Source: AC-32 sp963717725 (GTDB lineage Bacteria > Actinomycetota > Thermoleophilia > Gaiellales > Gaiellaceae). From it: a DNA stretch of 64,000 nucleotides. The notes beneath the pieces were generated by a model. The model was not told the origin of the DNA, made no database searches, and worked only from the letters and a program-made list of their open reading frames with translations. The stretch's first letter is position 1. Each line of letters opens with the position of its first letter. Both the position numbers and the translations under genes were made by a program. This document shows positions 35,303 through 44,594 of the stretch, piece by piece. The DNA lies in NCBI GenBank assembly GCA_963717725.1, contig CAVQWS010000027.1:248001-312000 (forward strand), written 5' to 3'.

Positions 35303-35898
35303 GTGTCCTCCTCCAGGTCCTCGCGCAGGCGGGCGAGGGCGCGCGCGAGGCGCGACTTGACCGTGCCGCGGCGGACGCCGAGCGCGGCCGCGGTCTCCTC
35401 CTCGGAGAGCTCGAGGAAGTAGCGGCAGGCGATCGCGTCGCGGTGGCCGTCGGGAAGCTGCTCGACCGCCGCGAGCAGCCGCTCCTGGTCCTCGCGCGCG
35501 ACGAGGGCCGCCTCGGGGGACGGGACCGCGCCCCCCGGGCGGCTCTCGGCGGCCGCGCGCAGGACGAGCCGCTCCCGGCGGCCCGCCGAGCGGCGACGGT
35601 TGCGAGCCTCGTTGGCGACGATCCGCAGCAGCCACGGCCGCAGCGGCGCGCCGCGGCGGAAGCGTCCGAGCGCGCGCTGCGCGTTGACGAAGCCGTCCTG
35701 TGCGGCCTCCTCGGCGTCGGCGGCGTTGCCCGCCAGCACGTACGCGGTGCGAAAGGCGATGCCCTGATATGCGCGCACGATCGTCTCCCAGGCCTCGAGG
35801 TCGCCGCGCCGGGCCCGCTCGACGAGCTCGGCTTCGTCCAGTGGCCGGTCCACCACTGCCGCTCTTACACCGCCGAGATCGTTAGGGTTCCGAACCAT
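35299..35898 (-). CDS. ECF-type RNA polymerase sigma factor
   Basis: Region 2 (DLEAWETIVRAYQGIAFRTAYVLAGNAADAEEAAQDGFVNA) and region 4 (LPDGHRDAIACRYFLELSEEETAAALGVRRGTVKSRLARAL) are both present, separated by a short linker; region 3 is absent, as in ECF sigmas. ATG at 35898 gives 199 residues but overlaps the divergent neighbour's ATG, so the downstream GTG at 35856, just before VDRPLDEAELVERA, may be the true start (185 residues). It is co-transcribed with a membrane anti-sigma gene. Confidence 0.9.
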   Translation of the reverse strand: MVRNPNDLGGVRAAVVDRPLDEAELVERARRGDLEAWETIVRAYQGIAFRTAYVLAGNAADAEEAAQDGFVNAQRALGRFRRGAPLRPWLLRIVANEARNRRRSAGRRERLVLRAAAESRPGGAVPSPEAALVAREDQERLLAAVEQLPDGHRDAIACRYFLELSEEETAAALGVRRGTVKSRLARALARLREDLEEDT

Positions 35899-36202
35899 GC
35901 TGGCACGTGTTGCACGTTACGAAGTCCGGTCGGAACAGATCGACGCAGCGGTTCAGGCGTTTGGCGAGGCGGCGAAGCAGGTCGAGCAGCTCGACGGCTT
36001 CGCCGGTGGGTACGTCCTCGTCGACCCGGAGGATGGACGCACGATGACGGTCACTCTCTGGGACAACGCCGGCACGCTCGAGAACAGCGAGCGCGTCGCC
36101 GGGAAGGCACGGCGCGAGGCGGCGGAAGCCGTCGACGGGTCGGTGCTTTCGGTCGAGAAGTTCGAGGTTGCGCGCGAGCTCTCGAGCTCGTCCAGCAACT
36201 AA
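35897..36202 (+). CDS. ABM (antibiotic biosynthesis monooxygenase)-like domain protein
   Basis: The 101-residue protein has a dimeric alpha/beta-barrel pattern: MLARVARYEVRSEQIDAAVQ, GFAGGYVLVDPEDGRTMTVTLWDNAGTLENSER. ABM-fold proteins include small monooxygenases and heme-degrading enzymes, but no catalytic set can be named here. It diverges from the ECF sigma gene with overlapping start codons (CATG), which suggests that the sigma start is annotated too far upstream. A Ser-rich tail ends the protein. Confidence 0.7.
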   Translation: MLARVARYEVRSEQIDAAVQAFGEAAKQVEQLDGFAGGYVLVDPEDGRTMTVTLWDNAGTLENSERVAGKARREAAEAVDGSVLSVEKFEVARELSSSSSN

Positions 36203-36273
36203 CACTCCGGCTGGGGGGAACCTAGAGCGCCGAGGCGGTGTATCCACGGCACACGCCGAAAGGAGCACGGACC

Positions 36274-36882
36274 ATGACCCGCCTCACGCTCGCCGCCGCG
36301 ACCCTCGCGGTGCTTGTCCTGCCCACCGCGGCCTCGGCGAAGGGGCCCACGGAGGGATCGATCTCCGGCCCGGGATTCTCGAAGGTCGTCAAGGTGCTCT
36401 ACGACGGCGGCGGGGGCTCCGCCGGTGACAATCTGACGCAAGAGAGCGGCTTCTTCCCGGCCGCGTTCGGCCAGTCACCCGACCCGATGCTGCACCGCAA
36501 GCCGGCAGGTCCGCTCGGGCCGCGCTACACGGTCGCCTGGAAGGTGCCGGGCGGCGGCAGCGCGATGTTCCGTATCCGGCAGGACCTCTACCCGTACGCG
36601 CGCGGCGGCGCGGTCACGTACACGAAGCCGGGGCAGCCGATCTTCGACATGAGCACTCGCGGCGGCTGGTACCGAAATCCCGACTTGAAGCGCACGCTCG
36701 TCTCACTCGGGCTACCGGCGAGCGCCCCGAGCAAGGGCTCGGGCCTCAACTACTCGCTCGGTTTCGGACTCGTCGCAGCGGGCCTGCTCGGAGCGGCAGC
36801 ACTGCTGTTCGTGCGGCGTCAACGGGGCCAGAGGTCGCCTTCGACAAGCTCGACCGAGTTGCCCGCGGGGTCGCGGACGTAG
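36274..36882 (+). CDS. Hypothetical secreted protein with C-terminal membrane anchor
   Basis: ATG at 36274 (after GAAAGGAGCACGG) gives 202 residues with a clear signal peptide (LTLAAATLAVLVLPTAASA). The external domain is rich in Gly, Pro and aromatic residues (RIRQDLYPYARGGAVTYTKPGQ, GGWYRNPDLKRTL), and a C-terminal helix (LGFGLVAAGLLGAAALLFV) is followed by RRQRGQR. It is thus a type I surface protein. No family is recognised. The 3' end overlaps the convergent VOC gene by 64 bases. Confidence 0.65.
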   Translation: MTRLTLAAATLAVLVLPTAASAKGPTEGSISGPGFSKVVKVLYDGGGGSAGDNLTQESGFFPAAFGQSPDPMLHRKPAGPLGPRYTVAWKVPGGGSAMFRIRQDLYPYARGGAVTYTKPGQPIFDMSTRGGWYRNPDLKRTLVSLGLPASAPSKGSGLNYSLGFGLVAAGLLGAAALLFVRRQRGQRSPSTSSTELPAGSRT

Positions 36883-37205
36883 AGCGAGCGGGCGCCGCCC
36901 CGCTGCCAGTCATGGTCCTGCTCGAGCTGGACGCCGTGCTCGGCCAGCCGCTCGCGCCAGGCCTCGAGCTCGCCCTCGCCGACCGAGAACGCGACGTGCA
37001 CCGCGCCCGTCGGGCCGTGCGACGGCACCACGCGTCCCGGCTGCGAGGAGAGCGTCGGGTCGAAGAGCAGCAGCACGCCGTCGTCGTCGAGCCTGAAGAC
37101 GCCGTCCTCGACCTCGCGCAGCCCGAGCGCGTCGCGATAGAAGGCGCGCGTGGCCTCGAGGTCGGTCGCGTAGACGACGGTCTCGTAGACCCGCCGCGGC
37201 CTCAC
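36819..37205 (-). CDS. VOC family (glyoxalase/dioxygenase fold) protein
   Basis: The 128-residue protein is a single VOC unit pair. TVVYATDLEATRAFYRDALGL is the N-terminal half, and HVAFSVGEGELEAWRERLAEHGVQLEQDHDW followed by SLYVRDPAGNSVELVEGDLW is the C-terminal half with the terminal metal ligand Glu. Activities in the family are diverse, so the substrate is left open. GTG at 37205 overlaps the dnaE stop (GTGA), so it is translated with dnaE. Confidence 0.8.
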   Translation of the reverse strand: MRPRRVYETVVYATDLEATRAFYRDALGLREVEDGVFRLDDDGVLLLFDPTLSSQPGRVVPSHGPTGAVHVAFSVGEGELEAWRERLAEHGVQLEQDHDWQRGGARSLYVRDPAGNSVELVEGDLWPR

Positions 37206-40200
37206 GCCACGGCGGCCTCGCCGAGGAGGGCCTTCACCTCGGCGAAGAAGTCCGGCTCCGGCTTCACGCGGTAGTCGCTGCCGAACTGGAGGGTGCGCGG
37301 GCCCTCCGAGGTCTCCAGGTCGACGACGACCGGCGCCTCGCCGGGGAAGTCGCGCACGACCGCGGCCAGCTCGCGGATGATCCCGGCTCGCGCCTGGCGG
37401 GCGTCGAGCTTCAGCCGCACCTCGCGCCGCTCCGGCGTTGCCTCGAAGGCCGTCACCTCGAGCGCGATCAGCTTCGTCTCGCCCTCCTTGTGGTCGACGC
37501 GAGCCTTGACGACCAGCACCGCGTCGGGGACGAGCAGCTCGCGCGAGGCCGCGTAGACCGAGTTGAAGACGACCACCTCGGCGCTGCCGACGACGTCGTC
37601 GAGGCGCAGGAAGACCATCGGGTCGCCCTTCTTCGTCGTCAGCTGCTTCATCGCCGAGACGATCCCGGCAACGGTCACGATCTCGCCGTCGCGCCGGCGC
37701 TCGAGCTCGGCGAGCGTGGCGTCGGTCTTGCGCCGCAGCTGCGCGCGGATCGCCTCCAGCGGATGCTCGGAGACGTACAGGCCGAGCGCCTCCTTCTCCT
37801 GGCGGAGCAGCTCGTTCTTCTCGTACTCCTCGCTGCCGATCGGCGGGTGCTCGAGCTTCTCCTCGACCTCGGCGAAGAGCGAGCTCTGGCCGCGCAGCCG
37901 CTCGTCCGAGGCGCGCTGGCCGTGCGAGAGCGCGTGCTCGAGCGCCTCGAGCATCCCCCGGCGCGAGGCGCCGGTCGAGTCGAGCGCGCCGCACTTGACC
38001 AGCGACTCGAGCGCGCGCTTGTTCACGACCTGCGGGTCGACGCGCTCGGTGAAGTCCCAGAGCGAGGCGAACGAGCCGCCGTCGGCGCGCGCTGCCACGA
38101 TCGCGCGGGCGGCCGAGTCGCCGACGTTCTTGACCGCGTTCAGACCGAAGCGGATCTTCCCCTCGACGACCGCGAAGTCGCACTCGGAGCCGTTCACGTC
38201 CGGCGGCAGGACCTCGATCTCGATCTCGCGGCACGCGTTCACGTAGAAGGGCACGCGGTCCTTCGTGTTCATCACGGACGAGATCAGCGCCGCCATGTAC
38301 TCCTTCGGGTGGTGCGCCTTCAGCCAGGCGGTGCGGTAGGCGATCAGCGCGTAGCAGGCGGCATGCGACTTGTTGAAGGAGTAGTCCTGCGACTGCTCCA
38401 TGTCCTTCCAGAGCTGATTCGCAACAGATGGCGTCGTCCCGCTCTGCGCGCAGCCCTCGAGGAACTTCTCCTTCAGCGAGGCCATCAGCTCGTGGATCTT
38501 CTTGCCGATCGCCTTGCGCAGATCGTCGGCCTCGGCCGGCGTGAACCCCGCGATCTGTTTCGCGATCTCGAGGTACTGCTCCTGGTAGATGCAGATCCCG
38601 TGAGTGACGCCCGTGATCTGCTCGAGCCGCGGATCGATGAACGTCACCGCCTCCTGGCCGTTCTTGCGCTTCGCGTAGCCGGGGATGTAGCCCATCGGGC
38701 CGGGCCGGTAGAGGGCGACGAGCGCGATCAGATCCTCGAACTCGGTCGGCTTGACCGACCGCAGCGCCTCGCGCATGCCCGACGACTCGAACTGGAAGAC
38801 GCCGATCGCGTCGCCGCGCTGCAGCATCGCGTAGGTGGCAGGGTCGTCGAGCGGGAGCTTGGAGATGTCGACGCTGCCGACCAGCTCGACCGCCTTGTCG
38901 ATCACGTCGAGGTTGCGCAGGCCGAGGAAGTCCATCTTCAGCAGGCCGAGCGCCTCGACGTCCCACATCCCGAACTGCGTCACGACCTCCTGGTCGTTGC
39001 CCTTCTGCTGCAGCGGGACGATGTCGGTCAACGGCCGGTCGGAGATCACGACCCCGGCCGCGTGGATCGAGTCCTGGCGGATCAGCCCCTCGAGCGGCTT
39101 CGCGAGGTCGACGATCTCCCGCACGAGCGGGTCGGCGTCGTAGGCCTGCTTCAGCTCGGATCCCGGCTTGAGGCACTCGTCGAGGTAGACCTTCGGGCCT
39201 TCCGGGATCATCTTCGCGACCTTGTCGACGGAACCGTAGGGGACCTCGAGCACGCGACCGGCGTCGCGCACGGCGGCGCGGGCCATCATCGTCCCGAAGG
39301 TGATGATCTGGGCCACGCGGTCGCGCCCGTACTTCTCCGCGACGTAGTTGATGACCCGGTCGCGCCCCGCGACGGCGAAGTCGATGTCCATGTCCGGCAT
39401 CGACTTGCGGCCCGGGTTGAGGAAGCGCTCGAAGAGGAGGTCGTAGCGGATCGGGTCGACGTCGGTGATCTCGAGGCAGTAGGCGGCGAGCGACCCTGCC
39501 GCCGAACCGCGGCCCGGCCCTACCGAGACCCCGTCCCGCCTGGCGAAGGCGATGAAGTCCCAGACGATCAGGAAGTAGTCGGCGAAGCCCATCTCCTTGA
39601 TCGTCTTGAGCTCGAAGCGGAGGCGCTCCTGTAGCTCCGGCGTGGCCCGGTCGTAGCGCTTTTGCAGGCCTTTCTCGCACAGCTCGACCAGATACTCGAA
39701 CGCGTCCTTGCCGTCCGGCAGCGGGAACTTCGGCAGCAGGATGTTCCCGAGCTCGAGCGTCACGTTGCAGCGCTCCGCGATCTCGAGCGTGCGCCGCATT
39801 GCCTCGTCGTGGCCTGGGAAATCGAGCGCCATCTCGGCCGGCGTCTTGAAGAAGAACTGGTCCGTGTCGAACTTCCAGTGGTTCGGGTTCTTGAGCGAGT
39901 CGCCCGACTGGATGCAGAGCAGCGCCTCGTGCGCCCTCGCGTCCTCGTGGCGGAGGTAGTGGACGTCGCCGGTCGCGACCAGCGGCAGCCCGGCCTCGCC
40001 GGCGAGCTTCGCCAGCGACGGGTTGATCCGCTGCTGGATGTCGAGGCCGGCGTTCTGCATCTCGACGTAGGTCGAGTCGCGGCCGAAGACCTGGGCCAGG
40101 CGGTCGAGGTCGGCGCGCGCGTCGTCGGGCCGGTTCTCCTCGAGCGCCTTGCAGACACGGCCGGAGAGGCAGCCGGAAAGCGCGACGAGACCCTGCGAGT

Positions 40201-40573
40201 GCCGCTCGAGCAGCTCCCAGTCGACCCGGGGCTTGTAGTAGTAGCCCTCGAGGTAGCCGGCCGAGGCGAGCTTGATCAGGTTCGCGTAGCCCGTGTTGTC
40301 CTCGGCGAGCAGCGTCAGGTGCGCGTAGCCCTTCCGCTGCGCCCGGCGGTCCTCGGCGACGTAGAGCTCGCAGCCGATCAGCGGCTTGACGCCGACCTTG
40401 CCCGTCTCGCGCACGAGCTCGACCGCGCCCGCGAGCGAGCCGTGGTCGGTGAGAGCCACCGCCGGCATCTCGAGCTCGGCCGCGCGGGCTGCCAGCGCGG
40501 GGACGCGACACGCTCCGTCGAGGATCGAGTACTCGGAGTGGACGTGCAGATGAACGAAGCCGGCCTCAGCCAC
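37202..40573 (-). CDS. dnaE: DNA polymerase III subunit alpha (DnaE1 type)
   Basis: The protein has 1123 residues. The N-terminal PHP domain (FVHLHVHSEYSILDGA with intact His/Asp ligands; LTDHGSL) is followed by the palm, with catalytic aspartates D394 and D396 in PDMDIDF. The SVGPGRGSAAGSL, QLWKDMEQSQDYSFNKSHA and fingers motifs lie between the palm and the C-terminal OB domain (VTVAGIVSAMKQLTTKKGD). An intact PHP metal site suggests that its proofreading activity could be retained, although a separate DnaQ is equally possible. ATG at 40573. Confidence 0.97.
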   Translation of the reverse strand: MAEAGFVHLHVHSEYSILDGACRVPALAARAAELEMPAVALTDHGSLAGAVELVRETGKVGVKPLIGCELYVAEDRRAQRKGYAHLTLLAEDNTGYANLIKLASAGYLEGYYYKPRVDWELLERHSQGLVALSGCLSGRVCKALEENRPDDARADLDRLAQVFGRDSTYVEMQNAGLDIQQRINPSLAKLAGEAGLPLVATGDVHYLRHEDARAHEALLCIQSGDSLKNPNHWKFDTDQFFFKTPAEMALDFPGHDEAMRRTLEIAERCNVTLELGNILLPKFPLPDGKDAFEYLVELCEKGLQKRYDRATPELQERLRFELKTIKEMGFADYFLIVWDFIAFARRDGVSVGPGRGSAAGSLAAYCLEITDVDPIRYDLLFERFLNPGRKSMPDMDIDFAVAGRDRVINYVAEKYGRDRVAQIITFGTMMARAAVRDAGRVLEVPYGSVDKVAKMIPEGPKVYLDECLKPGSELKQAYDADPLVREIVDLAKPLEGLIRQDSIHAAGVVISDRPLTDIVPLQQKGNDQEVVTQFGMWDVEALGLLKMDFLGLRNLDVIDKAVELVGSVDISKLPLDDPATYAMLQRGDAIGVFQFESSGMREALRSVKPTEFEDLIALVALYRPGPMGYIPGYAKRKNGQEAVTFIDPRLEQITGVTHGICIYQEQYLEIAKQIAGFTPAEADDLRKAIGKKIHELMASLKEKFLEGCAQSGTTPSVANQLWKDMEQSQDYSFNKSHAACYALIAYRTAWLKAHHPKEYMAALISSVMNTKDRVPFYVNACREIEIEVLPPDVNGSECDFAVVEGKIRFGLNAVKNVGDSAARAIVAARADGGSFASLWDFTERVDPQVVNKRALESLVKCGALDSTGASRRGMLEALEHALSHGQRASDERLRGQSSLFAEVEEKLEHPPIGSEEYEKNELLRQEKEALGLYVSEHPLEAIRAQLRRKTDATLAELERRRDGEIVTVAGIVSAMKQLTTKKGDPMVFLRLDDVVGSAEVVVFNSVYAASRELLVPDAVLVVKARVDHKEGETKLIALEVTAFEATPERREVRLKLDARQARAGIIRELAAVVRDFPGEAPVVVDLETSEGPRTLQFGSDYRVKPEPDFFAEVKALLGEAAVA

Positions 40574-40597
40574 GGATGGTCGAGTGTAGTCCGGCGG

Positions 40598-41602
40598 TCA
40601 GACGCGTTCGAGCGCGGCGTCCTCTGCGTCGGCCACGGCCACGTGACAGGCCACGAGGCGCCCAGGGCCGATACGCCGGAGCGGTGGCGTCACAGCTTCG
40701 CAGTCCGCGATCGCGTAGGGGCAGCGGGCGCGGAATCGGCACCCCGGCTGAGGATCGATCACCTTCGGCGGCTCCCCCACGTCGGCCGCGTCGGAGACCC
40801 CGAGCTCGGCCCGCGGGTCGGGAACGGCGGAGAGGAGCAGCTGCGTGTACGGATGCTTCGGGCGCTGGATCACGTCCTCGATCGGCCCCTCCTCGACGAG
40901 GTGGCCGGCGTACAGCACGAGCACCCGGTCGGCGACGTAGCGGGCGCTCGCGATGTCGTGCGTGACGTAAAGGAACGAGACGCCCTCTCGCTCGCGCAGC
41001 TCGCTCATCAGGTTGAGCACGCCGATCCGAATCGAGACGTCCAGCATCGAGACCGGCTCGTCCGCGACGATCAGCTTGGGCTTGACGGCGAGCGCAGCCG
41101 CGAAGCCCACGCGCTGGCGCTGGCCGCCGCTGAGCTCGTGCGGGAACTTCCCCGCCACCCGCCCGGCCGGGACCAGGCCGACCTCGCCGAGCGCCCGGAC
41201 GACCTCCTCGCCCCGCCGGCGCCGGGCGAGCTCGCGGCGGTGGAGGACGATCCCACGCTCGATCGGGTGCGTGACACGGTAGGCGGGGTTGATCGAGCTG
41301 TAGGGATCCTGAAAGACCATCGCCACGTCGCTCGAGTACGCCAGCCGCTGCCGTCGCGTCCGGAGGCTGCTCACAGGCCGGCCCTCGAAGTAGATCTCGC
41401 CTGCGGTCGGCTTGTAGACGCGTGCGAGCAGACGGGCGATCGTGCTCTTGCCGCTTCCGCTCTCGCCGACGAGGGCGACGATCTCGCCGCGGCCGATCTC
41501 GAAGCTCACGTCGTCCACGGCGTGGAGGCGCTGGCGCGAGAGCAGCTTCCCGACCGAGAAGTGGCGCGTCAGGCCCTCGGTCCGCAGCAGCGGCTCGCTC
41601 AT
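40598..41602 (-). CDS. Oligopeptide/sugar ABC transporter ATP-binding protein (OppF/DppF type)
   Basis: The 334-residue ATPase has Walker A GESGSGKS, Q-loop VFQDPYSS, signature LSGGQRQR and Walker B LIVADEPVS. The C-terminal CRFRARCPYAIADC is the cysteine-bearing extension of OppD/F proteins. ATG at 41602 overlaps the stop of the upstream fusion gene (ATGA). It is the second ATPase of the importer, pairing with the ATPase half of the fusion protein. Last gene of the carbohydrate operon. Confidence 0.93.
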   Translation of the reverse strand: MSEPLLRTEGLTRHFSVGKLLSRQRLHAVDDVSFEIGRGEIVALVGESGSGKSTIARLLARVYKPTAGEIYFEGRPVSSLRTRRQRLAYSSDVAMVFQDPYSSINPAYRVTHPIERGIVLHRRELARRRRGEEVVRALGEVGLVPAGRVAGKFPHELSGGQRQRVGFAAALAVKPKLIVADEPVSMLDVSIRIGVLNLMSELREREGVSFLYVTHDIASARYVADRVLVLYAGHLVEEGPIEDVIQRPKHPYTQLLLSAVPDPRAELGVSDAADVGEPPKVIDPQPGCRFRARCPYAIADCEAVTPPLRRIGPGRLVACHVAVADAEDAALERV

Positions 41603-43590
41603 GCGACACCTTCCTTCCGCGCCTCGACCGGCTCGGCCGCGTGCTCGTGCAGGAAGCAGCGCACCAGCTCGCCATCGACCTCGAGCAAGCGCGGCTGCCG
41701 GCCGTGGCAGGGCGCAAACGCATGCGGGCAACGAGGAGCGAAGCGGCAGCCGGCCGGCGGGTGGAGCAGGTCCGGCGGCGAGCCCGGGATCCCAAGCAGG
41801 TGCTCCTTCGCGCCGTGGATCGACGGGTACGCCTCCAGGAGGCCCTGCGTGTAGGGATGGAGCGGCTTGCCGAACAGCTGCCGGGTCCGCCCCAGCTCGG
41901 CCACCTGGGCCGCGTACATCACGAGCAGCCGGTCGGAGAAGTGGCGTACGAGCGACATGTCGTGCGTAACGAAGATGACCGCGAAACCGAGCTGCTCCTG
42001 CAGCTCCTTGATCTGCACCATCAGCGAGCGCTGGCCGACGACGTCGAGCGCCGACGTCGGCTCGTCCATGATGATCAGCTCCGGCGTGAAGAGCAGCGCC
42101 ATCGCGATCATCGCCCGCTGCCGCATGCCGCCCGAGAGCTGGTGCGGGTAGCTCAGGAGGTGCACCGGGTCGATCGAGACCAGGCGCAGAACCTCCTTCG
42201 AGCGGCCCTCGATCTGCCGCTTCGACATCATCGAGTGCGCCTCACACGCATCGCGCATCTGGGCGGCGATCGTCAGCACCGGGTTGAGCGCGTTCATCGC
42301 GCTCTGCATCACGACCGAGTAGTCGCGCCAGCGGATGTGCCGCAGCTGCTTGTCCGAGAGCGTGACCATGTCCTGGCCCTTGAAGAGGACCTGGCCGTTC
42401 GTGATCTCGCCGGCAAGCGGCGCGCCCAGCAGCCGGGCGATCGCGTAGACGAGCGTCGACTTGCCGCAGGCCGACTCGCCGACGACGCCGAGGAACTCGC
42501 CTTTGGCAAGCTCGAAGCTCACGTCGTCGACCGCGACCACGGGCCCGTGCTCCGAAGCGTACGCGACCGAGAGGTTCCGCACTTCGAGGATGTTCTTCGG
42601 GTCCTGCGGCCGCGCGGGCACGACCTCCGCGCCTTCCGCGTCGACGCCCTGCCGCTCGAGCTTGCGCAGCCGCAGCGCGGGGCTCGAGACCTCGTCGAAC
42701 GCGTAGTTGAGCAGCGCGAACGCCGCGCCGAGCAGGGCGATGCAGACGCCGGGCATGATCGCCCAGTAGGGCATCCCGGCACCGAGCGCCTCGTTGTTCT
42801 CGGCCCAGTAGAGCATGGTCCCCCAGCTCTGGCTGTTCGGGTCGCCGAGGCCGATGAACTGCAAGCCTGCCGCGAAGAGGACGGCATAGAGCGCGGCGCC
42901 GAGGAAGCTCGCCAGGATCAGCGAGGTCATCGTCGGCAGGATCTCGTGGACGATCACGTAGGACTTGCGCTCGCCGCGGACGCGCGCCGCCTCCAGGAAG
43001 TCGCGCCTGCGCAAGGAGAGCGTCTGCGAGCGCAGCTGCCGCGCGCCGTACGACCAGCCGAGCACGCCGAGCACCACCACCAGCGTGAAGAGGCCGGAGT
43101 TCCGCTCGTAGGCGGCGATCACGATGATCAGCGGGAAGATCGGGATCACGAGGATCACGTCGGTGATCAGCGAGAGGATCCCGTCGGTCGTGCCGCCGAG
43201 GTAGCCCGCCGAGACGCCGACGAGCACGGCGATCAGCGTCGCGAGCCCGCCGACGGCGAAGGCGATCAGGATCGACTGGCGCGTCCCGAAGACGAGCTGC
43301 GAGAAGACGTCCTCGCCGTATGAAGTCGTGCCGAACAGGTGGTGAAGCGAAGGCCCGAGCCCCGGCGGGTAGACCTTCGCCCGCGGGTCGTCGGGCGCGA
43401 TTTGCCCCGGGATCGCGGCCAGCACGAGGAAGAACAGCAGCAGCGCGAGGCCGACCAGCGCCTTGCGGTTGTGCGCGACCGCGCGCCAGAGGTCGGCGCC
43501 GACGCTCCGCCGGGTCGCCTCCTCCGGCGGCCCGGAGCCGACGGTCGCGCCGGCCGGCTCGACCGAGTCCGCGACCGACGGGAGCGTCAC
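41599..43590 (-). CDS. ABC transporter permease-ATPase fusion (DppC-DppD type)
   Basis: The protein has 663 residues and two functional halves. Residues 1-300 form an OppC/DppC permease with about six helices and the EAA coupling loop (EAARVRGERKSYVIVHEILP, 200-219). After a linker rich in charged residues (303-335) comes an OppD/DppD ATPase with Walker A GESACGKST at 371-379, LSGGMRQR, MDEPTSALD and the C-terminal CRFAPRCPHAFAPC. In most operons these are two genes. The frame is continuous with no internal start needed. Overlaps of four bases link it to the genes on either side. Confidence 0.92.
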   Translation of the reverse strand: MTLPSVADSVEPAGATVGSGPPEEATRRSVGADLWRAVAHNRKALVGLALLLFFLVLAAIPGQIAPDDPRAKVYPPGLGPSLHHLFGTTSYGEDVFSQLVFGTRQSILIAFAVGGLATLIAVLVGVSAGYLGGTTDGILSLITDVILVIPIFPLIIVIAAYERNSGLFTLVVVLGVLGWSYGARQLRSQTLSLRRRDFLEAARVRGERKSYVIVHEILPTMTSLILASFLGAALYAVLFAAGLQFIGLGDPNSQSWGTMLYWAENNEALGAGMPYWAIMPGVCIALLGAAFALLNYAFDEVSSPALRLRKLERQGVDAEGAEVVPARPQDPKNILEVRNLSVAYASEHGPVVAVDDVSFELAKGEFLGVVGESACGKSTLVYAIARLLGAPLAGEITNGQVLFKGQDMVTLSDKQLRHIRWRDYSVVMQSAMNALNPVLTIAAQMRDACEAHSMMSKRQIEGRSKEVLRLVSIDPVHLLSYPHQLSGGMRQRAMIAMALLFTPELIIMDEPTSALDVVGQRSLMVQIKELQEQLGFAVIFVTHDMSLVRHFSDRLLVMYAAQVAELGRTRQLFGKPLHPYTQGLLEAYPSIHGAKEHLLGIPGSPPDLLHPPAGCRFAPRCPHAFAPCHGRQPRLLEVDGELVRCFLHEHAAEPVEARKEGVA

Positions 43591-44579
43591 CCGCGCTCCC
43601 GCGTGCGCGGGTCCAGGATCGCCGTCGCCACGTCGGCGGCGAGGATCGCCAGCAGCACCGTTACGGTGATCATCAGGAACAGCGCCTGCATGAGGGCGTA
43701 GTCCTGGTTCTCGACCGACTGCAGGAACATCCAGCCGACGCCCGGGTAGTTGAAGACGAACTCAACGAGGATCGCGCCGCCGACCACGAAGCCGAGCGAC
43801 ATGGCGAAGCCGACCAGGTTCGGCAGGATCGCGTTCCGCCCGGCGTAGGTCCACATGATCCGCCACGGCTTGAGGCCCTTGGCCCGGGCCATCCGCACGT
43901 AGTCCTCGGTCAGGACCGTGATCATGTTGTTGCGCATCGTCAGGATCCAGCCGCCGATTGCGGTGACGATGATCGTCAGCGCCGGCAGGATCGAGTGGTT
44001 GACGGCGTCGGTCACGAACGTCCAGTTCCAGCCGACGGTGGTCGTCACTTCGTAGCCGCCGCTCTCCGGGAACCACCCGAGCTTGATCGAGAAGAGCCAG
44101 ATCGCGAGCAGCGCGAGCCAGAAGTACGGGAACGCGGACGTGATCACGAACAGGGGCGGCAGCGCGCCGTCGAGCGCGCCTCCGCGCCGCCACCCGGAGA
44201 CGAGCCCGATCACGGTCCCGAGAATGAAGGCGAACACCGTCGTCACGCCGACGAGCGCCAGCGTCCACGGCAGCGCCTGCAGCACCTGGTGCGTGACCGT
44301 GTCGGGGAAGAACGTCAGCGAGATGCCGAAGTCCCCCCGCACGATGTTCCCGAGGTAGGTGAAGTAGGCGCTGACGAGGCTTTGGTGCGCGTTCACGCCG
44401 AAGGCGACCTCGAGCGCGTGCAGCGCCTGTGGGTTTACGTGGCCCTTGTAGCGGCCCATCATCGCGATGGCCGCGTTGCCGGGCATGAGGCGCGGAATCA
44501 GGAAGTTCAGCGTGACCGCGGCCCAAAGGGTCACGACGAAAAACCCCAGCCTGCGGAGAATGAACCTCATGTTCCGCAC
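43587..44579 (-). CDS. ABC transporter permease (OppB/DppB type)
   Basis: The 330-residue membrane protein starts FILRRLGFFVVTLWAAVTLNFLIPRLMPGN, a typical OppB N-terminal helix, and has about six membrane segments. The EAA loop MARAKGLKPWRIMWTYAGRNAILP lies at about 230-253. It forms the membrane pore with the permease half of the fusion protein. ATG at 44579 lies 15 bases after the binding-protein gene. A large periplasmic loop after the first helix is usual for this branch. Confidence 0.93.
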   Translation of the reverse strand: MRNMRFILRRLGFFVVTLWAAVTLNFLIPRLMPGNAAIAMMGRYKGHVNPQALHALEVAFGVNAHQSLVSAYFTYLGNIVRGDFGISLTFFPDTVTHQVLQALPWTLALVGVTTVFAFILGTVIGLVSGWRRGGALDGALPPLFVITSAFPYFWLALLAIWLFSIKLGWFPESGGYEVTTTVGWNWTFVTDAVNHSILPALTIIVTAIGGWILTMRNNMITVLTEDYVRMARAKGLKPWRIMWTYAGRNAILPNLVGFAMSLGFVVGGAILVEFVFNYPGVGWMFLQSVENQDYALMQALFLMITVTVLLAILAADVATAILDPRTRERG

Positions 44580-44594
44580 CTCATACCAACCTCG

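Noticed and set aside
34613..35635. A 340-residue frame extending the anti-sigma gene upstream
   Set aside because: The first 110 codons are Arg-rich shadow of the sigma gene; the GTG at 35302, overlapping the sigma stop, is the sensible start.
36819..40511. A 1230-residue frame covering VOC and most of dnaE in a shifted frame
   Set aside because: Only its last 128 residues (VOC protein) are protein-like; the rest is dnaE read out of frame.
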